A stretch of DNA of 64,000 bases from Basidiobolus meristosporus CBS 931.73 (taxonomy: Eukaryota > Basidiobolomycota > Basidiobolomycetes > Basidiobolales > Basidiobolaceae): positions 96,169 through 160,168 of the forward strand of contig MCFE01000128.1 of NCBI GenBank assembly GCA_002104905.1. Reading direction: 5' to 3'. The number at the start of each line of letters is the position of its first letter. Position 1 is the first letter of the stretch. Positions 1-11,059 of the stretch are shown here, piece by piece. Below the pieces are notes generated by a model. That model did no database searches. It worked only from the letters and a program-made list of their open reading frames with translations, and had not been told where the DNA came from. The position numbers and the translations under genes are program-made.

Positions 1-1390
1 GTAACTGCTCTTATCAGTGCCACTAACAACCAGTGACCAAAAGGCATTTACAATACCACCACCTTTGAGTCCAAGTCCTTTAAAACATAGTTGCAATGAC
101 TTGTCAAAAAGCTATGACAAAATCTAAAAAACTTAGCTAAGAGGCAACAATACCTCTGGGACATTGCAAAAAGCAGAGGGCAAATTTGCATCACAGATTT
201 AGCCAAAAGTGCAGACAGATTCTGCCTCAAAACATTCCTTAACTTGCTTTTGTACAGTATGTTACCATCTCTGCTGCTTTCTAATTGTAGGCATATATTT
301 ATCCCCTATACCTGTGCACACTGATTAGTTAATGCCTCTTCTGACTCTCCTTACCTGCTGCCTCAGCTGGTGCGCATATGTTTCATTTAATTAATACTGA
401 ATATTTTTGGTGGATTCTTTGTTTATTCATAAAGATACTCAGTATTTGGATATTTATGGAAGTAGCACAACTGTAACACCCAGGCTTGAGAGTTTCACAT
501 CAATCAGGATCATTGTATGATGGCATCAGGGTTATGACATAATGTTTGGTAAAAGTACTACTTTGATATTGACTATTGGGTACCAATCAAAGGATCATTG
601 GTCTGAAAGAAAGCAGCAAAGCGGGGGTTGGAAAATAGTCCAACAGGGACTATGATCAGTCCAGCACTGTTAAGTAGATTTTTAGCTGGTAAAAGATACC
701 AAATAGTCCAATATTTTAGCATCCTTCCTCCACTAAACATTTACTAAATACCAATTTCTCTCTGAGATCTTGAAACTGTGACATATTTATTGCTGTGTCA
801 ATATATCCTCCCCCATTTTGTTAGTGTGGCTGTAAGCTAACTCCAATGTTAGAGCATTGTTGAAGTAGAACCCTACCCTAAACTGAATCTCTGTTGCCAT
901 TATATTTTTGTCAATAAGGAGCATCTGACAATGTCTCTGATGTACTTAGACTGATTTAGTGCAATTTCTGCATGGGCATGTCAAATATGACTTCTATTTG
1001 AAGAAAATATCTTAATTTAAGAAGTGATTTGGATATAAGGAACTTATCATAAGATCATAGATCTCGAGAAAGTGGCAAGGTTAGAGCTATAAATGAGTCT
1101 CACAGTGACCAAGACTAGTCCAGAATTGTTTAGTAAAGTTTTGGCTGCTGAATGATACCAAATGTCCAATATTTCAACAATGATTAGGTTGTCCATATAG
1201 AGTACCAAAATAATTACTTCATTTCAAAGCTGTTAACATATGTACTGTGATGCGCAGTACCACAAAGGAGCTCAATCTCCTCTAGATATGTGTTGGACTT
1301 GCTATAACATGCTCTAGGTGCCTGCTTAAGCCCAACAGTAATTTTCTAGGACTGCACATCTTATAGGGGCCTTTTGGAGTGGTAGGACCT
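1..1390. other. AT-rich stretch without a recognisable gene
   Basis: No reading frame here resembles a known protein. Two diverged copies of one sequence lie at about 590-730 and 1045-1190; both carry a 'gatcat' block, then a 'agtccag' block, then 'gataccaaat' and 'gtccaatattt', so the stretch contains an old local duplication. Base composition matches the decayed transposons to its right, so this is probably mobile-element debris too old to name. Confidence 0.5.
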
Positions 1391-1420
1391 TCCAGTTACC
1401 CTATATAAATATGTAGTTTC

Positions 1421-3860
1421 CTATGGATCCCCATTTGGAAAGGCCATTTTGGTGTTCATTTGGTAAGTGCCTGGATCTGTGTTGCCTTTTGCCACCATTC
1501 TAGCTTTGCATTTATCAATGGTTCCATTTGAGGTTATGCTGATCTTATAGACCCATCTACATCCCATTAGCTCACTGCCACTAGGTAAGTCTACAACCTC
1601 CCACATTTGTACCCTCATCAGGGATTTTTACTCCTCCAGAGTTGCTTGTTGCCACATGGTAGCATTGGGATGTTGCATTGCTTGTTCCAGATTCTGAGGT
1701 TTGGCACATAAGGCAAGTTAAGCTTCTTCATGTATACTGTATGCCTGCTGCCAAGATCCTGGGGCATTTCTTACTGTGGTGGATCTTCTAGCAACATCCA
1801 ATTGTTATGATCTGGGACTGGTAGAATTTTCTTTGGTATCTGTCTGTATTAGGTATGCATCTTCTTCATTAGTGGTCATTGCATCTGCAGAGAGCTGGTC
1901 ATACCATCTTAGTGAATATCTGATCTGAATTCATCTAGGTACAACACCCCTGCTCTGGATCAGCTATGGTATCCGGCCATCATCAGCTCTATACCCACTA
2001 CTATCTTCACAATATCCTGGAAGTATCCCTGTTTTACTTTTTGGTTCCAAATTTAAGCAATTCTTTGTCAGGGATGTCATAGAAAACATTGCTGCCAAAG
2101 ATCTTGCAGTGCTGCTTATATGGTGTCTGTGCTGTTTATGCTTCAAAGGGTGTGAATCACATGGTACTCTTGTAGGGCATCTAATCCTGCTGAATATCTC
2201 TGTAAGAACAGATTCAGCCCAAAACTTGTAAAGCATTTGCTTGTCAAGTAGCATGGATGTTCCAATCTATACCGTTATTCTATTTACAAATTCTGCTACT
2301 CTAACTTGCTAAGGATATGTGGAGCAGCACTTTATTACAATGTACCAGTAGTTGAGCAGTACTTTGCAAACTACTTAGAGCAGTAGCCCCTACTATTGTT
2401 ACTTCAAAGTGCTTGGATACACTCAGCTTGTGTTTCTGCCATGCTCTTCAAATACTCAGTTGTCACTTGAGATGCATCATTTATCTGTAAGAACTATACC
2501 TACATGTATTATATCTTGTCCTTAAAAAATGTTATAAAGAATTTCTTGGATCCAAAGGAAAGCAATCTTATGGGTTCACAGATTTTTAGGTGCATCATAA
2601 CTATTATATTAGTAGTGTTATGCCTCCTGAGCTCCTCATGCATTGAGTAGCCTAGTTACCATATGCAAATGCCTACAGACACTTAACTTGATTTGAATTG
2701 AGTAATTTTGGCTCAGATTAAGTTTTTCTTTACCATTATGCTCATTTTCTGTTTCCCATTGTGTTCCAGTATCCTGTGCAATGTCTTCAAGTAGGTTTTT
2801 TTTGCTTTAGGCAGTGTCAGTGCACTCAGGTACAATGAACTTGCATTTTAACTTCTGTATATTGTGATCATTTATTTTCAAAGCTAATTCTTGTTCATTT
2901 TTGCTAAATTTTGTGCAGCTTTTTTAGTGAAGAAAAATTTCAGTCCCTGCATAGCTGCTCTACTCACTGAGAGTAGGTTCTTAGCCCCTTCTGGCACAAA
3001 GAGTACATCAGTCAGTATTGCTGTTGTTGCCCCAGAGATATCACTCATACTTAGCTGTTTAGACCCCCTGGTGTTAGCTTCTAGTGCAGAGTTCTCTCCC
3101 AAATAAATCTTTCTTGTGGGAATAGTCACAAGTTCCTGAACCACCACATTACTCTACAAATATGCAGTAATACTCTAGAGTTAATAAACCATTCATTACT
3201 ACTGTTATTTGTACTCTCTTATATAGTAACAATCAACTATTCATCAATAGTTACATGGTTTGCCTGCTCTGGTTTCTGTTTATTACCTGCTTGCTTCTTC
3301 TTTTATTCTCTTGCCAGTGTCCTGACTTTATATAGTAGTAACAGTGACCAGGTTTTCCTTGGTTCTGTTGCTTCCATTTGTTTTCTGTGTGCCTTTCAGA
3401 GCCAAATAAAGTATTATATTCAGTTTAATCTACTTGATCATTATGTCTGAGTACTGCATGGAGAAGTCTTCCTTTTATATGATCTAAGGTCTGGTTGTCT
3501 TCTCTGCTGTTAGAAGAAAGCATGAGTTGCTCCTACTTCTCTGCTGAGCTGCAAAATAGACAGAGCATTATCTCTTCATCATCTATACCAGCACTGATAC
3601 TTGAAAGTTCTTCCACAAGTGTCACCTTGTTAGTAGCGTGTAAATCTATGGCATACTCTTTGTGTTGAAGAATTTTCTCCTTGAACAATGCTTGCTTGAT
3701 ATAGACTTTCCTCTAATAATCTTCTCTAAGGATTCCTATGCTGCTTTGGCAGCATTTGATGCATAATTTTGCCCACTGAAGGAGTCTCACACAATAATAC
3801 ATTGTTATGATCTACAGCTTCAATATTCAAATTGGATTGTTTTTGGCCTCTCTCAGTTTG
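1421..3860 (-). pseudogene. Ty1/copia family B pol-gag relic
   Basis: Broken polyprotein of a Ty1/copia retrotransposon, read on the minus strand from gag near 3860 down to the start of reverse transcriptase near 1421. Visible pieces are a UBN2-type gag segment (about 3450-3760), a protease/pre-integrase segment with 'KNLLSVS' (2884-3147), the end of integrase with 'KFWAES' and 'LEPKSKTGI' (1964-2254), and the beginning of reverse transcriptase with 'GCRWVYKI' and 'KARMVAKG' (1421-1618). Frames change repeatedly and several stops interrupt, so it cannot be active. The protease segment ('SDISGATTA') is clearly the same family as the plus-strand relic at 5900-7640 and different from copia family A at 21-27 kb. 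The RT palm and RNase H are missing on the left. Confidence 0.8.
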
Positions 3861-4012
3861 TCTTATGCTTTGCCTATCAGAATATCAGTGTTACCTATCA
3901 AATCAGTAGTATTTGTCAGCAGATGTATCTGAAGATCCTCATACAACAGAAATACATGTATTATGCAAGATCTAATTGGGTGATGATGATGCAATGAAAT
4001 GGCTCATTGTAC
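3861..4012 (+). repeat. LTR fragment of the gypsy element at 7.6-9.2 kb
   Basis: About 150 bases here run parallel to 7652-7800: both carry 'gcctatcag', 'cagtgtta', 'ctatcaaatcagtag', 'gtcagcagatg' and 'gtgatgatgatgcaat' in the same order and orientation. The second site is the 5' LTR of a Ty3/gypsy element, so this is a truncated LTR copy, cut off on the right by unit R. Confidence 0.65.
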
Positions 4013-4019
4013 CCTATGA

Positions 4020-5900
4020 AGACTATTATGATGATATCACCAAGAGGCAGTCACTGAATCTAAGTCTTCTGACTAAGAAGTATCAATCCCATCAGGAAAC
4101 CATGCAAAGACTGTCAGAAAATTATCACACCCCAGATTCACCAAAAACTTGGTGAGAATTCTTCATCACAATGCCACAAAAGTGGCTTTTGATTGGTTCT
4201 CTGCCAATGTTCCTGCTTTCCAATTCCAGACACTCTATGATGGCCCATATTTGTGTGCAGTGATTGGCTACTGCCTCTTTTCACCCTCCCTACTTTCTGA
4301 CCCTACCAATTCTTTTACTCTTCATGCATACAAATTGATTTATTTGCATTGTAACTTCAGTTATACCTCAATTGCCAATTATATGGACCTACACAAGTCC
4401 CTATGCCCTACACTCAACAGATAATTTCATTAAAAGCCACCACTCAATTAGTATAACTATTGTAACACTCTGTTTCCATGACTTTGGCAGGAGCCCTACA
4501 GCTTTATACTACTCTCCATTCACTGATGCCTTTACATCCTTGTCTTGAGCCAGCATTGCAAGGTCTAGCACCTCAAGTGCCAGCCATTGCAATAAATCCT
4601 TGTAATAATTAAGTGCATTCTCTGGAGCACTGTTCTCAATGAGGTGCTGTAGCCTCTTGGTATGCCTATTAATGTTCTAAGATTCTACCAAAAGCATTGT
4701 AATAACCTTTTGAGTCTTGATGTTGTTACTTTATCTGTGAGTGGGATATCCACTCTGACTACTTTGGAGGATGTCAAGGCTGTGGTAGACAAATTGCCTC
4801 TCTCTTCAAACTCATCTACCTCTCTGCAGTGTAGCTCAACTGCTTGAGCTTCCATCTCTTGTGAAAACAGCTGTTTTCTTGATTATAATTTCTCTTGGCT
4901 ATGATGAATTGAGTCTGTTCCAGGCTTACAGCATTATTTGGCAAGAAATGCAGCTACTTTCTCACCATTCCCTGTCTCTGGCTGGTGACAACCTTGTTCT
5001 AGTTACCTTTTCCTTTATCACTGTTAGGTCTTTCACTGCTATATTATCTGGGTGCTTTTTGTGTTGACCAACATTTTCTCCTAGATAATAACTGCTCTGA
5101 TGCATCTGTTTTGGCCTGTCAGTCCCTTGCTGGCAGTCTGTGGGCAGTCTGAAGCTTCTTTTCTGCTTGTTTCAAGTTCTCAGCCCTTGCTTTCATTGGC
5201 TCCTGAGGTGGTTGCTTGCTTTTAGCACTGCCAGGTTGTTCATTGCTACATTGACAAAGTGCTTCTTGAGAAGAAATACACTTTCCTTGGTAAGTGTTGT
5301 GCAGGTGCATCTACTTCTGCTTGCTTGTCCCTTATTGGCACTCTTCCAGCAACCTGATTTCTCTTTGATGCTTGTTTGGAGCTTTCAGCCCTGTTTGTAA
5401 CAGGCTCTTGAGGAAGCTTCTGGCTTTTAGCCATTACGCGCTTGTTCTTCTGCCTTTGATAGTTTCTGCTGCCTTTGAGATACTTTCTTAGCATACTAAT
5501 GCATGCCCAAATGTGTTTCCTTGTATGAATCAAAATTAAGACTCATGGAGCAAGTCAAGTAAATACTGCTTGCCATAAGTCCCTGATGGTCACATGGTGT
5601 GCTGGCCTGAAGGTATTGGCAAGATAGACTTCTAATGGCCTCTTCAATATTAGTGCACTTTTCATCATTGCACTCAACAGCCTCATGGATCTTCAATGGT
5701 TTTTGATTGTTAGGCTTTGAAATACACACTACTTTTTCAACCTCCCAAGCTGTCATGGGTTTTTGTGTGGCTTTTAACTTTGGGTACTATTGTTGTGATT
5801 CAAACACTGAATGGTGTTCTTCTGCTGTTATTGACAATGTATTGACCTATTTGGTATCATTATGCAGGTACTGCCAAAGCTGCATGGGAATTCTTAGGGA
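4020..5900 (-). pseudogene. Unit R copy 1: decayed ORF of unknown family
   Basis: First of four long copies of a repeat with an unknown protein-coding region, sense on the minus strand. The N-terminal part ('KPNNQKPLKIHEAVECND', about 5496-5756) is followed by a Ser/Lys/Gln-rich region with an internal tandem repeat (about 5119-5533, marked by 'SSKQASK' and 'SQEAL'), then a C-terminal part near 4480-4850. The sense 3' flank (4030-4440) aligns with the 3' flanks of the other copies. Stops and frameshifts break the frame. I recognise no domain. Shared order of blocks in all copies shows it was once a single protein of several hundred residues carried by a mobile or amplified subtelomeric unit. 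Confidence 0.6.
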
Positions 5901-7640
5901 AGATCTCTAGAGCAAAGTCAGTATCAAGCTAGCTTTATTTGAAACAAAAGTTCTTCAACATGAGTAAGAAGCCAGATGATGACATGCTACAACTCATACC
6001 AGAATGAAGACACTTGCAGAAGGACTTTGGAGTACTAAAGCAGGTGTAGATGATGAAGAAAAGATTCTCTGTCTGCTTTGCATCCTACCAGACAAGTATG
6101 AGCTACTCATACCTTCTTTTGAAAGCAGTGAAGACAACTTGACTTTAGAATATGTCAAAGGACAACTTTTTCATGAAGAACCTAGATGTAATGATCAAGC
6201 AAGGAAAATGAAGACAATGCTTTATTCAGCTCAGAAAGGCACTCAGAAAAGTAGGGAATACAACAACAACAAAGAAAACCTGGTTGTTGTAACTGGAAGC
6301 CAGCACACTGGGCAAGAGAATGCAAGAAGAAACAAGCAGACAAAAAACTGAAGCTGGAGCAGGCAAACCATATATCTACTGATGAAGGGTTATTTGGAAC
6401 TGTACAAAAGAGTGCAAGTGACCAAAGTAATGAATGGTCTATTGACTCTGAAGTATTACAGCATATTTGGCGTATAAAGGAGTTGCTGAGCAACTTAAAG
6501 ACTATTCATGTAAGAAAGGTTTCTCTGGTAGACAACTCTGCACTGGAAGCTACTGCCAGTAGGTCTATACTACTTAATATGAGTCATATCTCAGGGGCTA
6601 CAACAGCAAAACTGACTGATGTACTCTATGTACCTGGAATTGCTAAGAACCTACTATCAGTCACTAAAGTAGCTGCTCAGGGACTGAAATTTGTTTTTAC
6701 TAAGCTGAACTGCTTAATGTTGAGGGAAAATGGACAAAATTTGCTTTGGGAATCAGAGATCACAATGTATACAAGTTACAATGCAAGAAAATTGTACCTA
6801 AGTATGCCAACATTGCTGAAACTGTTGAAACTAACTGGGACATGTGGCTTAGGAGGCTAGGACACATTGTTGAACAGAAAATGAGCCAATTGGTGAAAAA
6901 ACAGCTTGTTTTAGGCCTAAATTACTCAATTCCATTCACACTGAATGTCTGTAAGAGATGCTCATATGGCAAACAAGCTAGGCATGTTTCAGGAGCTCAA
7001 GAGGCATCAACACCACCAAAACATGGACTATTGTACACTCAGATATATGTGGGCACATGAGAACATGGTCTTTTGGAGCCAATAGATACTTTATGAAGTT
7101 TCCTGAGGACAGGACAAGATATACATGGGCATACTTCCTCAAAACACAGGATGATGCTTTAGAGATTTTAAACACTTGAAAAACATACTTCAACAGACCA
7201 CTGTTCTGCATACTGCACAGCAAAATCTAATAGCTGAACATGCAAATAGAACAAATGTTGAGATGGGAAGATCTATGCTATATGATAATGGAACAGACTA
7301 CAAGTTTTGGGCTGAATCTGTTGCTACCACAGTATGCATCAAGAATAGATGCCCAACAGCAGCACTGCATGATTCTACATCCTTTGAAGCATATACAGGC
7401 AAAAAACCAAACCTCCAGTATCTCAGGAACTTTAGCAGTTGTGTCTTTTATTGCATCCCTGACAAAAAACACTTAAAGCTGGAACCAAAGAGTAGAAAAG
7501 GGATCTTTTGTAGGTGTTGTGATGATACTAAAAGGTATAGAGTGTATGATGGCAGATTTCAGAAGCTGATCAAGAGCAGAGACATTTTACTTCATAATCC
7601 ACCGCTTGAAAATTTAAGTTAGATTAGTATTTAGTTAAAT
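5900..7640 (+). pseudogene. Ty1/copia family B gag-PR-IN relic
   Basis: Second copy of copia family B, on the plus strand. In order: gag fragment (6004-6351), protease end with 'DVLYVPGIAKNLLSV' (6483-6720), the pre-integrase zinc region with 'CKRCSYGKQARH' (6746-7060), and integrase end with 'FWAESVAT', 'NRCPTAA' and 'LEPKSRKGIF' (7176-7622). The zinc knuckle of gag, the catalytic core of protease, most of the integrase core, and all of RT and RNase H are absent or unreadable. At least three frame changes are needed to follow it. It ends abruptly where a gypsy LTR begins near 7653. Confidence 0.8.
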
Positions 7641-7652
7641 CAATTAGTTATA

Positions 7653-7959
7653 TGTTTAGCCTATCAGTACATCAGTGTTATCTATCAAATCAGTAGCATT
7701 AGTCAGCAGATGAATCAGCAGATCCTTAATAGACAGGAACAGACATATTAAGTGGGATCTTACTGAGTGATGATGATGCAATCAAATGAGTCATCAGCCA
7801 CAACCTATTCTTGGAAATACAGTTAGTCAGCAAATGATCTGGCAAAAATGTATATAAGGAGCTGCTAGAACCCCAATAAAAATCGGCTCAAGTTGTAATG
7901 TATACAATACTAGCTAAGCTCCCTATTCCTCTACAACTCCTATATCAAGACTTGTAGCA
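7653..7959 (+). repeat. 5' LTR of Ty3/gypsy relic
   Basis: Begins TGTTTAG, ends TAGCA, and contains a 'tatataagg' TATA box near 7853 and an 'aataaaa' signal near 7876. Its last ~110 bases recur at 9066-9177, and its first ~150 at 3861-4012. 'TGGTAACAGC' follows two bases after the end and is a plausible primer-binding site. The left boundary is judged from loss of similarity and may be off by a few bases. Confidence 0.6.
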
Positions 7960-9065
7960 TTGGTAACAGCAATAACCAGAAACCTCCCTCCTAAAGAAAG
8001 AAGAAGCCTCCCTCAAGATGTTAAAAAATCAAGAATGCAAGAATGCCATGCAGCAAATCCTGGCCCAACAACAACAGTCACTCTAGATCCTTAGCCAGCA
8101 GCAAAAAGGAATGACTACCATGGCCCAAAGCCAGCAAAACCCTGTCAAGAGCAACCTTAGTGTCAAGGTCAACTGGTACCATGGTAGAGTCAATGAAAAC
8201 CTGGGAACTTGGCTCTTCCAGACTGAAGAGGCTTTCAAGGCTAAAGGAATTGCTCCTGAAAGCAAGTTACATCATGCAGCCTCTTACCTGGCAGATGCAG
8301 CTTTACAATGGTATCACAACAAGATTGAGTCTGACATCATGATTGGATGTGCTATAGTCTCTACCTAGGATAAGTTTGCGTTGGAAATTCAGGATGCTGT
8401 TGAATCTCCACACCAGCAGACACTGCTAAGAAAAAAGTTGAAGACACTCAGAGAGAAAGGAATGGTTCAAGAGTTCATCTAAAATATGAATGTCTACTTG
8501 GACAAATTGAAAGAATGGACCCCCTGGATCAAGTTGAATACTTTATGGATGGGTTGCAAGAAAGAACTTGCAAGGAATTGAACTATCTAAAGCCCCAGAC
8601 TATTGAAGAAGCCATCAAGATTGCAATTGACTATGACTCATCCATGTTGGAGTTAGAAGCCCCGCAATGTCTATTCAGAGAGGCTACAATCAGCCAGAGC
8701 ATGATGACCCAGAATGAAACATGACATTGAGAAGCTAGTGAAAACATGCCCATATTGCCAAATCAAACAAGGTCAACTACAGAGAATTGCTGAACTCTTC
8801 CTTTTGAAGCAGGTAAGACTATTTGAGAGATGGGGATTTGACTTTATTGGAAGATGGCCAACTACCAGGAAATGCAAATATTGGATCCTAGTAGCAATTG
8901 ACCATGGCACTAAATGGCCAGTTGCTAAAGCTCTACCTGAAGCTAGTGCACAAGAAGTTGCAAGCTTCATCTACTATGTAGTCCTGATAAAGCTTGAATG
9001 CCCTGTAGATGCTCTGTCTGATAGAGAGGCAAAATTTGCGGCAAAGACATTGGAAGCTTACCTGG
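7960..9065 (+). pseudogene. Ty3/gypsy gag joined to integrase by a large internal deletion
   Basis: The left part encodes a retrotransposon gag: 8111-8368 with 'ALQWYHNK', then after stops 8515-8724 with 'DQVEYFMDGLQ'. At about 8714 the sequence jumps to the zinc-binding end of a gypsy integrase ('TCPYCQIKQG') and its core ('WGFDFIGRWP', 'WILVAIDHGTKWP', 8714-9060), which stops as it runs into the LTR remnant. Protease, reverse transcriptase, RNase H and the integrase N- and C-terminal parts are gone. In intact elements gag and integrase lie several kilobases apart, so this is a deletion derivative that could only have moved in trans. Confidence 0.8.
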
Positions 9066-9177
9066 ATATATAAGGAGCTGCTAGAACCTTAATCGCAATC
9101 AGTTCAAGTTTTAGAAAATACAGTATCTGGCTAAACTCCCTGGTCCTCTACAGCTGTTATATCAAGACTTGAAACAC
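9066..9177 (+). repeat. 3' LTR fragment of the gypsy relic
   Basis: Matches the last third of the LTR at 7653-7959, from the 'tatataaggagctgctagaa' TATA region to 'tatcaagactt'. The deletion that removed the internal region also removed the left two thirds of this LTR. Confidence 0.65.
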
Positions 9178-9430
9178 CATATGGGCCTGAACTTTGGGAA
9201 CCAAGGAGCTTTTGAATGAGGCTTGCCTTAAAAGACTAATGTACTACATGCTATTATATTAGAGTTATGCTGCTTCCAAGCGCAATTTACATAGAACTCA
9301 TCAAGGTAACAGCACCAAAGTATCAGATAGAGGGTATTATAATGCCTTAAGTAAACAGCTGGTGAGCTTTGACAGGAAGAATATAGACCACAGGCAACTG
9401 CATGTAGATTGTGCCCAATGAAAAATTATT
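9178..9430. other. Unassigned AT-rich sequence
   Basis: About 250 bases between the gypsy LTR fragment and unit R copy 2. I see no open frame, repeat or RNA structure that I can name. Confidence 0.4.
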
Positions 9431-11050
9431 GTGATGTTCCCATCAAAAGACCATCACAGATTCTAGGTCCCATGACTAAGAGGTATTGACTCAATTGGAA
9501 CACTGTGCAAAGACTTTCAAAAAATAATTATACTCCAGATATCATAAAAAGCTTAGTCAGAATATTTCATCACAATGATACTAAAGTGGCTTTTTATTGG
9601 TTCTCTACTAAATCTCTCTCTTTCTGAACCTGGGCACTCTATCACCTCCTATGTTGGTGTGTGTTGATTGGTTATTTCCCCTTTTCACACTCCTTACTAC
9701 CTGCTCAGTCATTTCTCTTACTTTTATTGCATACAAAATGATTTATTTCTACTGAAACTTCAGTTGTGCCTGAATCGCCAATTGCATTGACCTATACAAG
9801 TCTATACACCCTACACAGATATTTAGCCCAACCACACACTCAACAAGTAATGCCACTAGTATACACCACACAATAAGTATTTTTGCTGTAATGCTCTCTT
9901 TACACAACTTTGGCAGGAGCCCTTTGGCTTTATGCCATGATTCATTCACTGATTCCCATACATCCTGGTCTTCAGCTAGCACTACAAGGTCTAGCTCCTA
10001 ATCTGCCTGTCTTTGCTGCAAGTCCTTGCAATATTCAAGTGAATTTTCTTGAGCACTGCTCTTGAAGAAGTGCTACAACCTTTTGGTGTGCCCATTAGTG
10101 AACCAAAACTCCACCAAAGGCATTGTGATAACCTTTTGAGTGCTTAATGTTGCTACTCTCTCTGTTAGTGCAATCTCCACTCTTTCAACAATGAAGGATG
10201 TGAAGGCTGTGGTAGACAAATTGCCTTTCTCTGCAAACTCATCTACCTCACTGGAGTGTAACATAACTTGCTGTGCTTCCAACTCTTGTGAAAACAGCTG
10301 TTCTCTTGTTGGTAAATCTACTTGGCTATGCTGGAATTTAGTTTGTTCTGGGCTTAGTGCATTAATTGGCTAGCGCTGTAGCTTTTTTCTTATGCTTCCC
10401 GGTCTCTGTCTTGTGTAGACTTTTTCCCCTCTACCTTTTCCTTTATCACTGCCAGGTCTTTCACTGCTACTTTGTCCAAGTACTACTTCTACTGAACTAT
10501 GGTTTCTCCATGATAAATTCTGCTCTGATGCATCTATTTTGGCCTGCTTGCTCCTTGATGGCGCACTGCAGGCAATCTGGCACCTCTTTCCTACTTGTTT
10601 TGAGCTCACATTCCATGCTGTGATGGACTCCTGAGGTAGCTGCTTGCTTTTATCACTGCCAGGTCCTTCACTGCTACTTTGACTAAGTGCTTCTTGAGTG
10701 GAAGTACACTTTTTCCTTAGTAAATGTTGTGCTGATGCATCCATGTCTGCCAGCTTTTCCCTCATTGGCACTCTTCCAGCTACCTGATGCCTCTTTGATG
10801 CTTGTTTGGAGCTATTGGCCCTGCATGTAACATGCTCTTGAGGAAACCACTGGTTTTTGGCCATTGCATGCCTGTTTTTCTGTCTTTGATAGTTTCTACT
10901 ATTTGATTCAAAGTCATAAGACAGCCTCTCAGCCATGAAGCATGCAAACAGCATAGGAAGTTCCGCAAGGATCATGGCCAGTGTTTTGCCACACAAGTCA
11001 TATTTGATCATTCACCAGTTACTACTGTACCAACAATATCTTGCCAGCCA
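9430..11050 (-). pseudogene. Unit R copy 2: decayed ORF with two ~67-residue repeats
   Basis: Best view of the central part of unit R. The minus-strand frame 10370-11011 reads 213 codons and contains two tandem repeats of about 67-69 residues. Each starts with 'PQE', passes through 'SSKQ', 'AQHLLRK' or 'EQNLSWR', and ends with 'SQSSSEGPGSDK' or 'GQSSSERPGSDK'. The C-terminal part follows in other frames at 10073-10282 ('VDEFAEKGNLSTT') and 9749-9982 ('AEDQDVWESVNE'). The composition (Ser, Gln, Lys, Arg) suggests a disordered linker. The sense 3' flank (9430-9750) aligns with the flanks at 4030-4440, 15600-15930 and 20580-20960. No family recognised. Confidence 0.6.
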
Positions 11051-11059
11051 CTTGATTCT

